A DNA stretch of 45,320 nucleotides, from the NCBI GenBank assembly GCA_021204905.1, contig JAJPYN010000017.1, positions 1 through 45,320 of the forward strand, in the 5' to 3' direction. The notes below the pieces were generated by a model. That model did not search any database. It was not told the DNA's origin and was given only the letters and a program-made list of their open reading frames with translations. A program made the translations under genes and the position numbers. Positions 8,005 to 16,611 of the stretch are shown piece by piece; within the stretch, counting starts at the first letter, position 1; every line of letters starts with the position of its first letter. This DNA is from Prevotella sp. (GTDB taxonomy: Bacteria; Bacteroidota; Bacteroidia; Bacteroidales; Bacteroidaceae).

Positions 8005-9312
8005 ATGGAAAAACTGTTCCATTATGTTTGGAAACACGCGCTGTTTCCGCTGAGAAATTTCACTGCCGACGACGGACAAACGGTCGAGGTGGTGGATGTC
8101 GGTTTGCAGAACCATGATGCCGGACCCGATTTCTTTAACGCGAAGGTGCGCATCGGCGGACAGCTATGGGCCGGAAATGTGGAGCTGCACATCCGTTCGT
8201 CGCAATGGAAGCAGCACGGCCACGACCGCGACAAGGCTTACAACAGCGTCATCCTGCACGTCGTCTGCGAGGCCGATTGCGCCGTGTGGAATGAGCTCGG
8301 CGAGCGCGTGCCGCAAATCGTTCTCGCCATCCCCGCGCGCATTAAAACCAACTACGAGCACCTGCTGCAAGAGGACCGTTATCCGCGCTGCCACCGCCTC
8401 ATCCCACATATCGCCGCCGACGAGATTCATGCGTGGCTCGCCGACCTGTTCATCGAGCGGTTCGAGCGCAAGGCCGCCGACATCCTCGCGCGCCTCGACG
8501 ACTGCGCAGGGTCGTGGGAGGATGTTTGTTTCCGCACCCTCGCGCGCAACTTCGGTTTCGGGCTGAACACCGACGCGTTCGAGCAATGGGCAAAGAGCAT
8601 CCCGCTGCATGCCGTCGACCACCACCGCGACGATCTTTTTCAGATTGAGGCCCTTTTCTTCGGGCAAGCCGGATTGCTCGACGCCGATGCCGCAAAGCCC
8701 AAGCAGCGCGAGAAGATGCTTAGCGACGACTATTTTCTTCGTTTGCAAAACGAGTACCGCTTTCTTGCAAAGAAATTCTCGTTGACGCCCGTCGACCCGC
8801 ACCAATGGCGTTTTTTAAGGCTCCGTCCGCAGAGTTTCCCCACCATCCGCTTGTCGCAACTGGCACAACTGCATTTCAACCGCACCGCCGGCCTGGCCGC
8901 ACTCATCGAATGCCGCTCCGCCGCCGACGTGGAGAAAGCCCTCGCCACGCACGCCACACCCTATTGGCAGACGCACTACCTCTTCGGCGAGACCAGCGAC
9001 CGCAACGAGAAAGGTCTGTCGCGACCCACCATCGAGAGCCTTATCATCAACACCGTTGCGCCGCTCATCTACGCTTACGGCCGCTTCCGCCGCGACAAAA
9101 CGCTGCGCGACAAGGCGTTCATGCTCATGGAACAGACGCGCGTCGAGCAAAACAACATCATCCGCCTGTGGCGCGAGTGCGGCCTCAACGTCGAGAGCTC
9201 GTGCGACTCCCAGGCGCTCATCCAGCTGAAAAAGGAATACTGCGACCGCAAGGACTGCCTGCGCTGCCGCATAGGCCATAAATATCTTCGCATTGACGAA
9301 AAAGAACTTTAA
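8005..9312 (+). CDS. DUF2851 family protein
   Basis: A 435-residue protein I recognise as the Bacteroidota family DUF2851, from the N-terminal motifs LFHYVWKHALFPLRNF, GLQNHDAGPDFFNAKVRIGG and GNVELHIRSSQW. The C-terminus has a four-Cys cluster (CDRKDCLRCRIGHKYL plus an upstream Cys) that could bind a metal. The function is unknown. It starts a plus-strand operon: 6 nt to the thioesterase gene, which overlaps dprA. The neighbours dprA and dusB point to nucleic-acid housekeeping, but that is context only. Confidence 0.85.
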   Translation: MEKLFHYVWKHALFPLRNFTADDGQTVEVVDVGLQNHDAGPDFFNAKVRIGGQLWAGNVELHIRSSQWKQHGHDRDKAYNSVILHVVCEADCAVWNELGERVPQIVLAIPARIKTNYEHLLQEDRYPRCHRLIPHIAADEIHAWLADLFIERFERKAADILARLDDCAGSWEDVCFRTLARNFGFGLNTDAFEQWAKSIPLHAVDHHRDDLFQIEALFFGQAGLLDADAAKPKQREKMLSDDYFLRLQNEYRFLAKKFSLTPVDPHQWRFLRLRPQSFPTIRLSQLAQLHFNRTAGLAALIECRSAADVEKALATHATPYWQTHYLFGETSDRNEKGLSRPTIESLIINTVAPLIYAYGRFRRDKTLRDKAFMLMEQTRVEQNNIIRLWRECGLNVESSCDSQALIQLKKEYCDRKDCLRCRIGHKYLRIDEKEL

Positions 9313-9318
9313 ACATCG

Positions 9319-9720
9319 ATGAAAAAGAATTTCAGAATCGAGATGGACGTCCGCGCCTTTGAATGCGACATCCAAGGCATCGTCAACAACGCCAACTACC
9401 TGCATTACCTCGAGCACGCGCGCCATAAACTGATGAACAGCGTCGGCCTGAGTTTCGCCGGCCTGCACGCCCGCGGCATCGACCTTGTTGCTGCGCGGAT
9501 GACCATTCAATACAAGGCTTCGCTAAGGTCGGAAGACACGTTCGCCGTAGACACCACGCTGTCGAAAAACGGCCTGCGATATGTCTTCAACCACAAAATC
9601 ACGCGCATACCCGACGGCAAACTGTGCTTCACCGCCGTGGTCGACATCGTCTGCGTGGTAGACGGCCATCTGTCTGATTCCCAAGAAGTTAACGACGCTT
9701 TCGCAGAATACCTCGAATGA
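9319..9720 (+). CDS. Acyl-CoA thioesterase, hot-dog fold
   Basis: A 133-residue single-domain 4HBT/YbgC-like protein. The signature is ECDIQGIVNNANYLHYLEHAR, with the conserved Asp17 and Glu32 of this class. Members hydrolyse acyl-CoA thioesters; the substrate cannot be read from the sequence. It begins 6 nt after the DUF2851 gene, and its stop overlaps the dprA start by 4 nt (ATGA), so translation of the two is probably coupled. Confidence 0.88.
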   Translation: MKKNFRIEMDVRAFECDIQGIVNNANYLHYLEHARHKLMNSVGLSFAGLHARGIDLVAARMTIQYKASLRSEDTFAVDTTLSKNGLRYVFNHKITRIPDGKLCFTAVVDIVCVVDGHLSDSQEVNDAFAEYLE

Positions 9721-10838
9721 ACGAACAAGAGAAAATCAACGCCATCGCCCTGACGCAACTCTCGTACATCAGCCTCGCAGCCATCCGCGAGCTGTTGCGC
9801 CTCGCAGGGTCAGCCACCGAGGTGATGGACAACCGCACCAACCTCCGCGACATCCTGCCCGACATCTCGGCGAAAATGGAGCGCGCCATAGCCTGCTCCG
9901 ACGAAGCCCTGCGCAAGGCCGAAGCTGAATTTGCGTGGGCAACGGACAACGGCGTAACCGTACTGCCTATTAGCAGTCCCGACTATCCGCAGCGCCTCGC
10001 CGAATGCCCCGACGCGCCCGCCGTACTTTATTTCAAAGGCAACGGCAACCTTAACCATAAGAAAATAATCTCCGTCGTCGGCACGCGTCATTGCACCATT
10101 TACGGCCACGACTTCCTGCGCAACCTGATGGCCGGCCTGCGAGCATACACCGAAGTGCTCGTCGTCAGCGGCTTGGCGTACGGCATCGACATCATCGCCC
10201 ACCGCGAAGCCCTCGACAACGGGTTCCCCACAGTGGCGGTCCTCGCGCACGGCCTCGACCAGCTTTACCCTTCCTGCCACCGCGATACGGCGAAAAAGAT
10301 GCTCTCTCAAGGCGGACTTTTAACCGAATACCCGAGCCAGACGACAGCAATGAAAGGCAATTTCGTGCAGCGCAACCGCATCGTCGCGGGCCTGTCCGAC
10401 TGCACATTGCTCGTCGAGAGTGCCGCGAAAGGCGGAGGACTCATCACCATGACCATCGCGCGCGACTACAACCGCGACACCTTCGCCGTGCCCGGAGCCG
10501 TCAACGCCGAGTACAGCCGCGGCTGCAACAACCTCATCCGCGACAACTGCGCCGCGCTGGTGAACGACGCCGACGACCTCGTGAAAGCTATGGGCTGGGA
10601 CGATGAACAGAAGCTCGGCAGCGCACGGCAAGAAGGTATACCGCGGCAACTGTTCGACAACCTCGACGACGACGAAGCGGCCATAGTGAAAATCCTGCAA
10701 GACACCGGCGACCAGCAAGTGAACGTGCTCACCGTCAAGAGCGGCATACCCATCAGCAAACTCCTGCCGCTGCTGTTCAACCTCGAGATGAAAGGCGTCG
10801 TCCGCGCACTCGCCGGCGGCAATTACCACTTGCTTTAA
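9717..10838 (+). CDS. dprA: DNA-processing protein DprA
   Basis: DprA loads RecA on incoming single-stranded DNA during natural transformation. The 373-residue protein has an N-terminal helical region, a central Rossmann-like domain (VVGTRHCTIYG, VVSGLAYGIDIIAHREAL, VLAHGLDQLYP, FVQRNRIVAGLSD, ESAAKGGGLIT) and a C-terminal winged-helix-like region (about 310-373). This is the usual three-part layout and length. The ATG overlaps the thioesterase stop. Many Bacteroidota carry dprA without proven competence, so the role here is inferred. Confidence 0.95.
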   Translation: MNEQEKINAIALTQLSYISLAAIRELLRLAGSATEVMDNRTNLRDILPDISAKMERAIACSDEALRKAEAEFAWATDNGVTVLPISSPDYPQRLAECPDAPAVLYFKGNGNLNHKKIISVVGTRHCTIYGHDFLRNLMAGLRAYTEVLVVSGLAYGIDIIAHREALDNGFPTVAVLAHGLDQLYPSCHRDTAKKMLSQGGLLTEYPSQTTAMKGNFVQRNRIVAGLSDCTLLVESAAKGGGLITMTIARDYNRDTFAVPGAVNAEYSRGCNNLIRDNCAALVNDADDLVKAMGWDDEQKLGSARQEGIPRQLFDNLDDDEAAIVKILQDTGDQQVNVLTVKSGIPISKLLPLLFNLEMKGVVRALAGGNYHLL

Positions 10839-10868
10839 AGCCGTCCCTTGCGCCAAAAGATTATTAGC

Positions 10869-11900
10869 ATGCCCGAGACCAAAAGCTTCGATTTTGCGGC
10901 CTATCTCGCTGAACAACAAGCAGTTGCTCCTCCGCCGCTGCTCCTCGCACCGATGGAAGACGTAACCGACACCGGCTTCCGCAAGCTCTGCAAACGCTTC
11001 GGCGCAGCGGTGGTCTACTCCGAATTTGTCAGTGCCGAAGCCCTCGTGCGCGAGGTGAACGCAACGGTCAGAAAGCTCGCCGTCGACCCCGCCGAACGAC
11101 CCGTAGGCATTCAGATCTACGGGCGCGACGCTGCTGCCGTGGCCGACGCCGCACAGATTGTCGAGGAGCAGGCCGCACCCGATTTCATCGACCTCAATTT
11201 CGGGTGCCCCGTGAAAAAAGTGGCCTCCAAAGGTGCGGGCGCGGGAATGCTCAGAAACGTGCCGCTATTGCTCGACATCACACGCGCCGCCGTACGCGCA
11301 GTCCGCACGCCCGTAACAGTCAAAACGCGGCTCGGATGGGACAACCCGACCATGCTCGACGCCTCGCTGTCCATCCCAAATGCCGACAAACGCCCGTTCA
11401 TCATCGAGCTCGCCGAACGCCTCCAAGACTGCGGCATCGCAGCCCTCGCCATCCACGGCCGCACACGCGCGCAGATGTACACCGGCGAGGCCGACTGGAC
11501 ACTCATCGGCAGCGTCAAAAGCAACCCGCGCATCCGCATCCCCGTTATCGGCAACGGCGACATCCGCAGCATCGACGAGGCGAAACGAGCAAGCGAAAAA
11601 TTCGGCGTCGACGGCGTGATGATCGGCCGCGCAACGTTCGGTCAGCCTTGGCTCTTCGCTCGCAAAACTTTTTCTTCCAACGAAAAAATCAACATCCTCG
11701 AAGAACTTCTGAAAATAAACATCGCCGCGTTAGGCGAACGCAAAGGCATCCTCCACACGCGACGCCATCTCGCCGCAACGCCTGTGTTTAAAGGCATTCC
11801 CGACTTCCGGCAAACACGAATAGCCATGCTCCGCGCTGATGATGAAAAAAGCCTTCTCGAAATCCTTGAGCAATGCCGAAAGCTGATTGCCGACTATTGA
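10869..11900 (+). CDS. dusB: tRNA-dihydrouridine synthase, DusB type
   Basis: This flavoenzyme reduces uridine in tRNA to dihydrouridine. I choose the ATG at 10869 (MPETKSFDF), giving 343 residues; a TTG at 10848 is in frame but less likely. Motifs are LLLAPMEDVTDTGFRKLC at the FMN-binding start of the barrel, IDLNFGCPVKKV with the catalytic Cys113, VIGNGDI, and MIGRATFGQPWLF at the phosphate-binding end. It is the last gene of the DUF2851-thioesterase-dprA-dusB operon, 30 nt after dprA. The subtype (DusB rather than DusA/C) is from overall resemblance. Confidence 0.92.
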   Translation: MPETKSFDFAAYLAEQQAVAPPPLLLAPMEDVTDTGFRKLCKRFGAAVVYSEFVSAEALVREVNATVRKLAVDPAERPVGIQIYGRDAAAVADAAQIVEEQAAPDFIDLNFGCPVKKVASKGAGAGMLRNVPLLLDITRAAVRAVRTPVTVKTRLGWDNPTMLDASLSIPNADKRPFIIELAERLQDCGIAALAIHGRTRAQMYTGEADWTLIGSVKSNPRIRIPVIGNGDIRSIDEAKRASEKFGVDGVMIGRATFGQPWLFARKTFSSNEKINILEELLKINIAALGERKGILHTRRHLAATPVFKGIPDFRQTRIAMLRADDEKSLLEILEQCRKLIADY

Positions 11901-11986
11901 AACGAACCAAACGTTGAAGGCTGGTTTTAGCGCGCGCAATGTTGAGCAGGCATTACAGTCGCAACTAAGATAAACTTTTTTTCGAA

Positions 11987-12053
11987 CTAAACTCCGCTCG
12001 CGGTTTTCTAAACTTAGGTTGCTTTTCAGGCTAAACTCAGGTTGTTTTTCAGC
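11987..12053. repeat. Three degenerate tandem copies of a 21-23-bp unit
   Basis: Copies start at 11987, 12008 and 12031, each beginning CTAAACT. The last two are 23 bp each and differ at three positions; the first is 21 bp and more diverged. The array lies between the convergent dusB and manC genes and runs into the manC stop codon at 12049-12051. Confidence 0.8.
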
Positions 12054-13128
12054 GGATCTCGACCTCGGCGGAGTATTTGCGGATGAGGGCGGAGGAGTCC
12101 TCGCGCGGGCAGATGAGGAGCGTCTCGCCTTTCTCGACAACGATGAAACCGTCGAGACCGTTGATCACGGCGAGGTGCCCGCGCGGGATTTTGATGATGT
12201 TGTTTTTCGCGTTGTCGAGGATGACGTCGGAGTCGAGCACCACGTTCTCGCCGCTGCTGTTGCGCTTCACCGCCTCGTAGATGCCGTGCCATGTGCCGAG
12301 GTCGGCCCACCCGAAGTTGCATTTCATCACGGCGTTCGACGATGTTTTCTCGAGCAGCCCTTCTTCGACGGTGATGTTCGGGAAGCGCGGGAAATGCTCC
12401 ATGACGTAACGGTTCTCGTCGTCGATGGAATGGTTGCGGTCGAACGATTTTATTTTTCTGAACAGCGCGGGGATGGTCTCGGCCATGTTGTCGAGCAGGC
12501 AGCGCACATTGGCGAGCAGCAGCCCGGTGTTCCAAAGGAATTCGCCGCTGTCGATGAAGAGTTGCGCGAACTCGCGGTCGGGCTTCTCGGTGAACGAGCG
12601 CACGGTGAAGATGCCGCTGCCGATCTCCTTGTCGAACTGGATGTAGCCGTAGCCGGGCTCGGGCCGCGTGGGCTTAACGCCCATGGTGAGCAGGCGGTTG
12701 TTTTCAGCCACGAAATTTGCGGCGGTGAGGATGTCTTTTTCGAAGGCCTCGGCGCCCACGATGTGCTGGTCGGCGGGCGAGAAGACGGCCACGGCGCGCT
12801 CGTTGCGGCAGAGGATGCGGTAGGCGCCCCACGCTGTGGCCGGGCCGGTGTTGCGCCAGATGGGTTCGGCGAGGATGTTGTCGTCGGTGATCTCTGGCAA
12901 CTGGCTTTTCACGAGCGGCAGGTAGGCGATGTTCGTGCTGACGAGGATGCGCTCGGGCGGCAGTATTTTGCGGAAGCGCGCGTAGGTATGTTGCAGTTGC
13001 GTGCGGCCTGTGCCGAAGAAATCGATGAATTGTTTGGGCAGGGTTTCGAGGCTCTCGGGCCACAGGCGCCGCCCTTTGCCGCCGGCGAGGATGAGTACGA
13101 AGAGATTGTTCAGGATGTTATCGGTCAT
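12049..13128 (-). CDS. manC: Mannose-1-phosphate guanylyltransferase
   Basis: It makes GDP-mannose from mannose-1-phosphate and GTP for cell-surface glycans. The 359-residue protein has the nucleotidyltransferase signature LILAGGKGRRLWPES followed by LPKQF near the N-terminus, then EPIWRNTGPATAWGA, YGYIQFDKE and FTEKPD, all typical of type II GMP enzymes. It is the short form without the C-terminal phosphomannose-isomerase domain. It lies 48 nt after recG on the same strand, so the two may be co-transcribed. Its stop codon falls inside a tandem repeat. Confidence 0.93.
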   Translation of the reverse strand: MTDNILNNLFVLILAGGKGRRLWPESLETLPKQFIDFFGTGRTQLQHTYARFRKILPPERILVSTNIAYLPLVKSQLPEITDDNILAEPIWRNTGPATAWGAYRILCRNERAVAVFSPADQHIVGAEAFEKDILTAANFVAENNRLLTMGVKPTRPEPGYGYIQFDKEIGSGIFTVRSFTEKPDREFAQLFIDSGEFLWNTGLLLANVRCLLDNMAETIPALFRKIKSFDRNHSIDDENRYVMEHFPRFPNITVEEGLLEKTSSNAVMKCNFGWADLGTWHGIYEAVKRNSSGENVVLDSDVILDNAKNNIIKIPRGHLAVINGLDGFIVVEKGETLLICPREDSSALIRKYSAEVEIR

Positions 13129-13176
13129 TTTAATAAAAAATTTTTACTTACAATTTGAATTACAACTATCTGGTTT

Positions 13177-15276
13177 TCAACTGATTGTACCCCAATTAAT
13201 GTTTGTTTTTTGCAGTTCGCGAAGGCGGTTCCACAGCAGTTGGTTGTCCGTGCTGCAGCAGTCGGGGTCGGCGTCGATGACGGCTTGCGCTTCGTTTCGT
13301 GCCAGTTCGACCAGCTGCCCGTCGGTGGCGATATTCGCGATTTTCAGGTCGAACGCGATGCCGCTTTGTTGCGTGCCTTCGAGGTTGCCCGGTCCGCGCA
13401 GTTTAAGGTCGGCCTCGGCGATGCGGAACCCGTCGTTTGTCTCGCACATGATGTCGATGCGCGTGCGTGTCTCTTTCGTCAGTTCGGCGGGCGTTACGAG
13501 GATGCAATAGCTCTGGTCGGAGCCGCGGCCCACGCGTCCGCGCAATTGGTGGAGCTGGCTCAGGCCGAAGCGTTGCGCGTCGAAGATGACCATCACCGAG
13601 GCGTTCGGGATGTTTACGCCCACTTCGATGACTGTTGTCGAAACGAGTATCTGCGTTTGCGCGTTGGCGAAGAGCGCCATCTGCCGGTCCTTGTCGGCGC
13701 TTTTCATCTGCCCGTGCACCTTGCCCACTTTGTATTCGGGAAATGCCTCGCGCAGCATTTCATATCCGGCTTCGAGGTTTTTAAGGTCGCTTTTTTCGCT
13801 TTCTTTGATGAGCGGGAACACGGCATAGGCTTGCCGCCCGAGTTGCAGTTCGCGGCGTATGCGCTGGAAGAGCGCGGCGGTGCGGTTGTCGAAGCAATGG
13901 ACGGTGGTAACGGGTTTGCGGCCGGGCGGCAGGCTGTCGATGACGCTCACGTCGAGGTCGCCGTAGAGGGTCATGGCGAGCGTGCGCGGGATGGGCGTGG
14001 CGGTCATGACGAGGATGTGCGGCGGGTTATCGTTTTTAGCCCACAGTTTGGCGCGTTGTGCCACGCCGAAGCGGTGCTGCTCGTCGATTATGGCGATACC
14101 GAGCCGCAGGAATGTTACGGGTTCTTCGATGATGGCGTGTGTGCCCACGAGGATGTTTAATGTGCCGGAAGCGAGGCGGCGTAACACGTCTTCGCGGCGT
14201 TTGCCTTTCACCGAACCGGTGAGCAGTTCGACGCTGACGTTCGTGCCGGCGAGGAACTCTTTGAGTGTGGCGTAATGCTGCGCGGCGAGGATTTCGGTTG
14301 GCGCCATCATGCACGCTTGAAACCCGTTGTCGATGGCGATGAGCATGGACATCAGCGCCACGAGCGTCTTGCCCGAGCCGACATCGCCTTGAAGGAGCCT
14401 GTTCATCTGCCGTCCGCTGCCGAGGTCGCCGCGTATCTCGCGCATCACCTTTTTTTGCGCGTCGGTGAGCGTGAAGGGCAGGCAGTCGCGGTAGAACGTG
14501 TTGAAGGCCTCGCCCACGCGCTTGAAGACGAACCCGCGGAACTGGCGGCGATGGCAGGCTGCGCTGCGCAGGATGTTGAGTTGGACGTAGAACAGTTCTT
14601 CGAATTTAAGGCGCAACTGTGCGTCTTGGATGTCGCGCGGAGACTGAGGGTAATGGATGAGGCGCAGGGCGTCGGTGCGGCCGATGAGATGGAGGCGCGC
14701 GATGACCGGTTGCGGCAGCGTCTCGGGCAGGTTGGCGGCGCTGATTTTCCCGACGAGCGCTTGCGTCAGGCGTTCCATCTGCCGCGACATGAGCCCCGCT
14801 TTTTTCATCTTCTCGGTGGTTACGTAATAGGGTTGCATGCCCTTGACGACAAGGTCGGCGGCGTCGGCTTTCTCGATGTCGGGGTTGGCGAATTGGTAGC
14901 GTCCGCCATACACTGCGGGCCGGCCGAAGATGATGTATTCGCCGCCCTGTTTATAACTTTTGTAAACGTATTTGCCGCCGTTCCACCACACGATGTCGGC
15001 CACGCCGGTGCCGTCGGATACATGCGCCACGATGCGTTTGCGGCGCGCACCCATGGCGAACTCTTCGAACGATAGGATTTTCGCTCGGATTTGCACGAAG
15101 GGCATCGTGCCTTCAAGCTCGCCGATGGAGTAGATTTTACTGCGGTCGACGTACTTGTAAGGGTAGTATTCGAGCAGGTCGCCCCACGTGCGGATATTCA
15201 GTTCGGCGGCGAGAATTTGCGTGCGCCGCGGACCGACGCCCGGCAGGTATTTGATGTCTTGGTCGAGGATGCTCAT
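13177..15276 (-). CDS. recG: ATP-dependent DNA helicase RecG
   Basis: RecG remodels stalled replication forks and branched DNA. At 699 residues it is full length. The N-terminal wedge domain has an OB-fold region (about 55-140; YLPGVGPRRTQILAAELNI at the start). The helicase core has Walker A GDVGSGKT (297-304), a DEQH-type motif II in IIDEQHRFGVAQR, motif III VMTATPIPRTLAM and motif VI QLRGRVGRG. A TAnnTTTG box lies 42 nt before the ATG. It leads the recG-manC run. Confidence 0.97.
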   Translation of the reverse strand: MSILDQDIKYLPGVGPRRTQILAAELNIRTWGDLLEYYPYKYVDRSKIYSIGELEGTMPFVQIRAKILSFEEFAMGARRKRIVAHVSDGTGVADIVWWNGGKYVYKSYKQGGEYIIFGRPAVYGGRYQFANPDIEKADAADLVVKGMQPYYVTTEKMKKAGLMSRQMERLTQALVGKISAANLPETLPQPVIARLHLIGRTDALRLIHYPQSPRDIQDAQLRLKFEELFYVQLNILRSAACHRRQFRGFVFKRVGEAFNTFYRDCLPFTLTDAQKKVMREIRGDLGSGRQMNRLLQGDVGSGKTLVALMSMLIAIDNGFQACMMAPTEILAAQHYATLKEFLAGTNVSVELLTGSVKGKRREDVLRRLASGTLNILVGTHAIIEEPVTFLRLGIAIIDEQHRFGVAQRAKLWAKNDNPPHILVMTATPIPRTLAMTLYGDLDVSVIDSLPPGRKPVTTVHCFDNRTAALFQRIRRELQLGRQAYAVFPLIKESEKSDLKNLEAGYEMLREAFPEYKVGKVHGQMKSADKDRQMALFANAQTQILVSTTVIEVGVNIPNASVMVIFDAQRFGLSQLHQLRGRVGRGSDQSYCILVTPAELTKETRTRIDIMCETNDGFRIAEADLKLRGPGNLEGTQQSGIAFDLKIANIATDGQLVELARNEAQAVIDADPDCCSTDNQLLWNRLRELQKTNINWGTIS

Positions 15277-15318
15277 TCGTTGTCAGCCGCGGTTGTTGCG
15301 GGCAAAATCACTACCTTG

Positions 15319-15326
15319 CAAAAATA
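15319..15326 (-). promoter_or_regulatory. -7 box for recG
   Basis: TATTTTTG on the minus strand matches TAnnTTTG, 42 nt upstream of the recG ATG at 15276. Confidence 0.5.
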
Positions 15327-15399
15327 GGGAAATGCGCCGAATAAACAAAAAAATTAGCATTTTCTCGCCGGCCCTTGCGCGTTGGCGGCGAATTATTCC

Positions 15400-15407
15400 T
15401 ACTTTTG
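15400..15407 (+). promoter_or_regulatory. -7 box for the nucleotidyltransferase/miaA operon
   Basis: TACTTTTG matches TAnnTTTG and lies 34 nt before the ATG at 15442. It falls inside the longer open frame that begins at 15382, so it argues for the downstream start. Confidence 0.55.
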
Positions 15408-15441
15408 TAAGCACGCGGTTTTCATTCGATTTTATTGGCTT

Positions 15442-16584
15442 ATGACCCTCGACAGATACTTTGAATTTCTTCGTTTTTCGCTCATCGACGGCTACCCCCT
15501 GCCGCGCAATCTGGCGACGATGGATTGGCGTGCGCTCTACAATTTCGGCGTGCGCCAGGCCTTGACGGGCGTGCTTTTTCTCGGCATAAAAAAACTGCCC
15601 GAGGGTATCGCCCCGCCGAATGATTTGCTCATGCAGTGGGTGGTGGCGGCGGACAGGATCCGGCGGCAGAGCATGCGCGTGAGCAACGTGGCGATCGAGG
15701 CGTTCCGGATGTTCGGCGAGGCGGGCTTCCGCTGCTGTCTGCTGAAAGGGCAGGGCAACGCGCTGATGTACGGCGACCCCTATTCGCGCACGTCGGGCGA
15801 TGTCGACATGTGGCTGTGCGGTTACAAGGACGACAAGGCGCCGGGCGGGTTCGTTTACCCCGGGCTAAAAAAGATGCGCTCCGTAGTGTTGGATTATGCA
15901 AGGAGGAATTTCGAAGTCGATCACGTGATATCTTACCACACGAGTTTCGATTATCACGGCGTGGAGGTAGAAACGCATTTCGGTCCCTCAATGATGGTCA
16001 ACCCCGTTTACAACAGAAGATTCCAACGCTGGTGCGCTGAAAGGGCGAAGGAACAGAGTTCGAATCTCGTAACGCTGCCCGACACAGACGGAGGAGAGAT
16101 ACCTGTTCCGACCGCCTATTTCAATCTTGTGTACCAACTCGAGCACATATACCGTCACTTCTTCGACATGGGAATAGGCCTGAGACAGATTACGGACTAT
16201 TACCAGCTGGTGAAAAAGAACGGCGGGGACAAAACAAGGGCCGCGGAACTCGAGCGCGATTTGAAATACCTGGGACTATGGAAAATCGCCGGTGCGGTGA
16301 TGTGGATACTGGAGGAAATATTCGGCCTTCAGGAAGAACTCATGATCGCCCCGACAGACTCCTGGCGCGGGAAACTTCTGCTTGACGAAATCCTCAACGG
16401 CGGCAATTTCGGCAAGTACGACAGGAAATACGGAGGCATAACCCGCAAGGGTATGGGAAGCAAATTCTTCACCAAGACTTTCCGCAACCTCTCCTTTCTC
16501 CGGTATTATCCGGAAGAAGCTCTCTCCGAACCCTTTTACCGCCTATGGCACTTCTCCTGGCGGCGGGCGCATGGCTGGAAATAA
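15442..16584 (+). CDS. Nucleotidyltransferase-fold family protein
   Basis: A 380-residue protein resembling the uncharacterised nucleotidyltransferase family NTP_transf_5. The recognisable part is CCLLKGQGNALMYGDPYSRT followed by SGDVDMWL (about 98-125), with the paired Asp that would bind metal and a preceding KG motif. The substrate is unknown; relatives often sit near surface-polysaccharide genes. I start at 15442 (MTLDRYFEF) rather than at the in-frame start 20 codons earlier because a promoter box lies between the two. The gap to miaA is 27 nt. The second half of this gene is less GC-extreme than its neighbours. Confidence 0.75.
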   Translation: MTLDRYFEFLRFSLIDGYPLPRNLATMDWRALYNFGVRQALTGVLFLGIKKLPEGIAPPNDLLMQWVVAADRIRRQSMRVSNVAIEAFRMFGEAGFRCCLLKGQGNALMYGDPYSRTSGDVDMWLCGYKDDKAPGGFVYPGLKKMRSVVLDYARRNFEVDHVISYHTSFDYHGVEVETHFGPSMMVNPVYNRRFQRWCAERAKEQSSNLVTLPDTDGGEIPVPTAYFNLVYQLEHIYRHFFDMGIGLRQITDYYQLVKKNGGDKTRAAELERDLKYLGLWKIAGAVMWILEEIFGLQEELMIAPTDSWRGKLLLDEILNGGNFGKYDRKYGGITRKGMGSKFFTKTFRNLSFLRYYPEEALSEPFYRLWHFSWRRAHGWK

Positions 16585-16611
16585 ATTCCCTTTCTTCAAT
16601 TTCCGTCCCAC

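Noticed and set aside
12019..14160. Long plus-strand frames antisense to manC and recG
   Set aside because: They mirror strongly conserved genes and show no family motif of their own.
16040..16075. A tRNA-like TTCGAATCTCG string
   Set aside because: It lies inside the nucleotidyltransferase coding frame, and no cloverleaf can be drawn around it.
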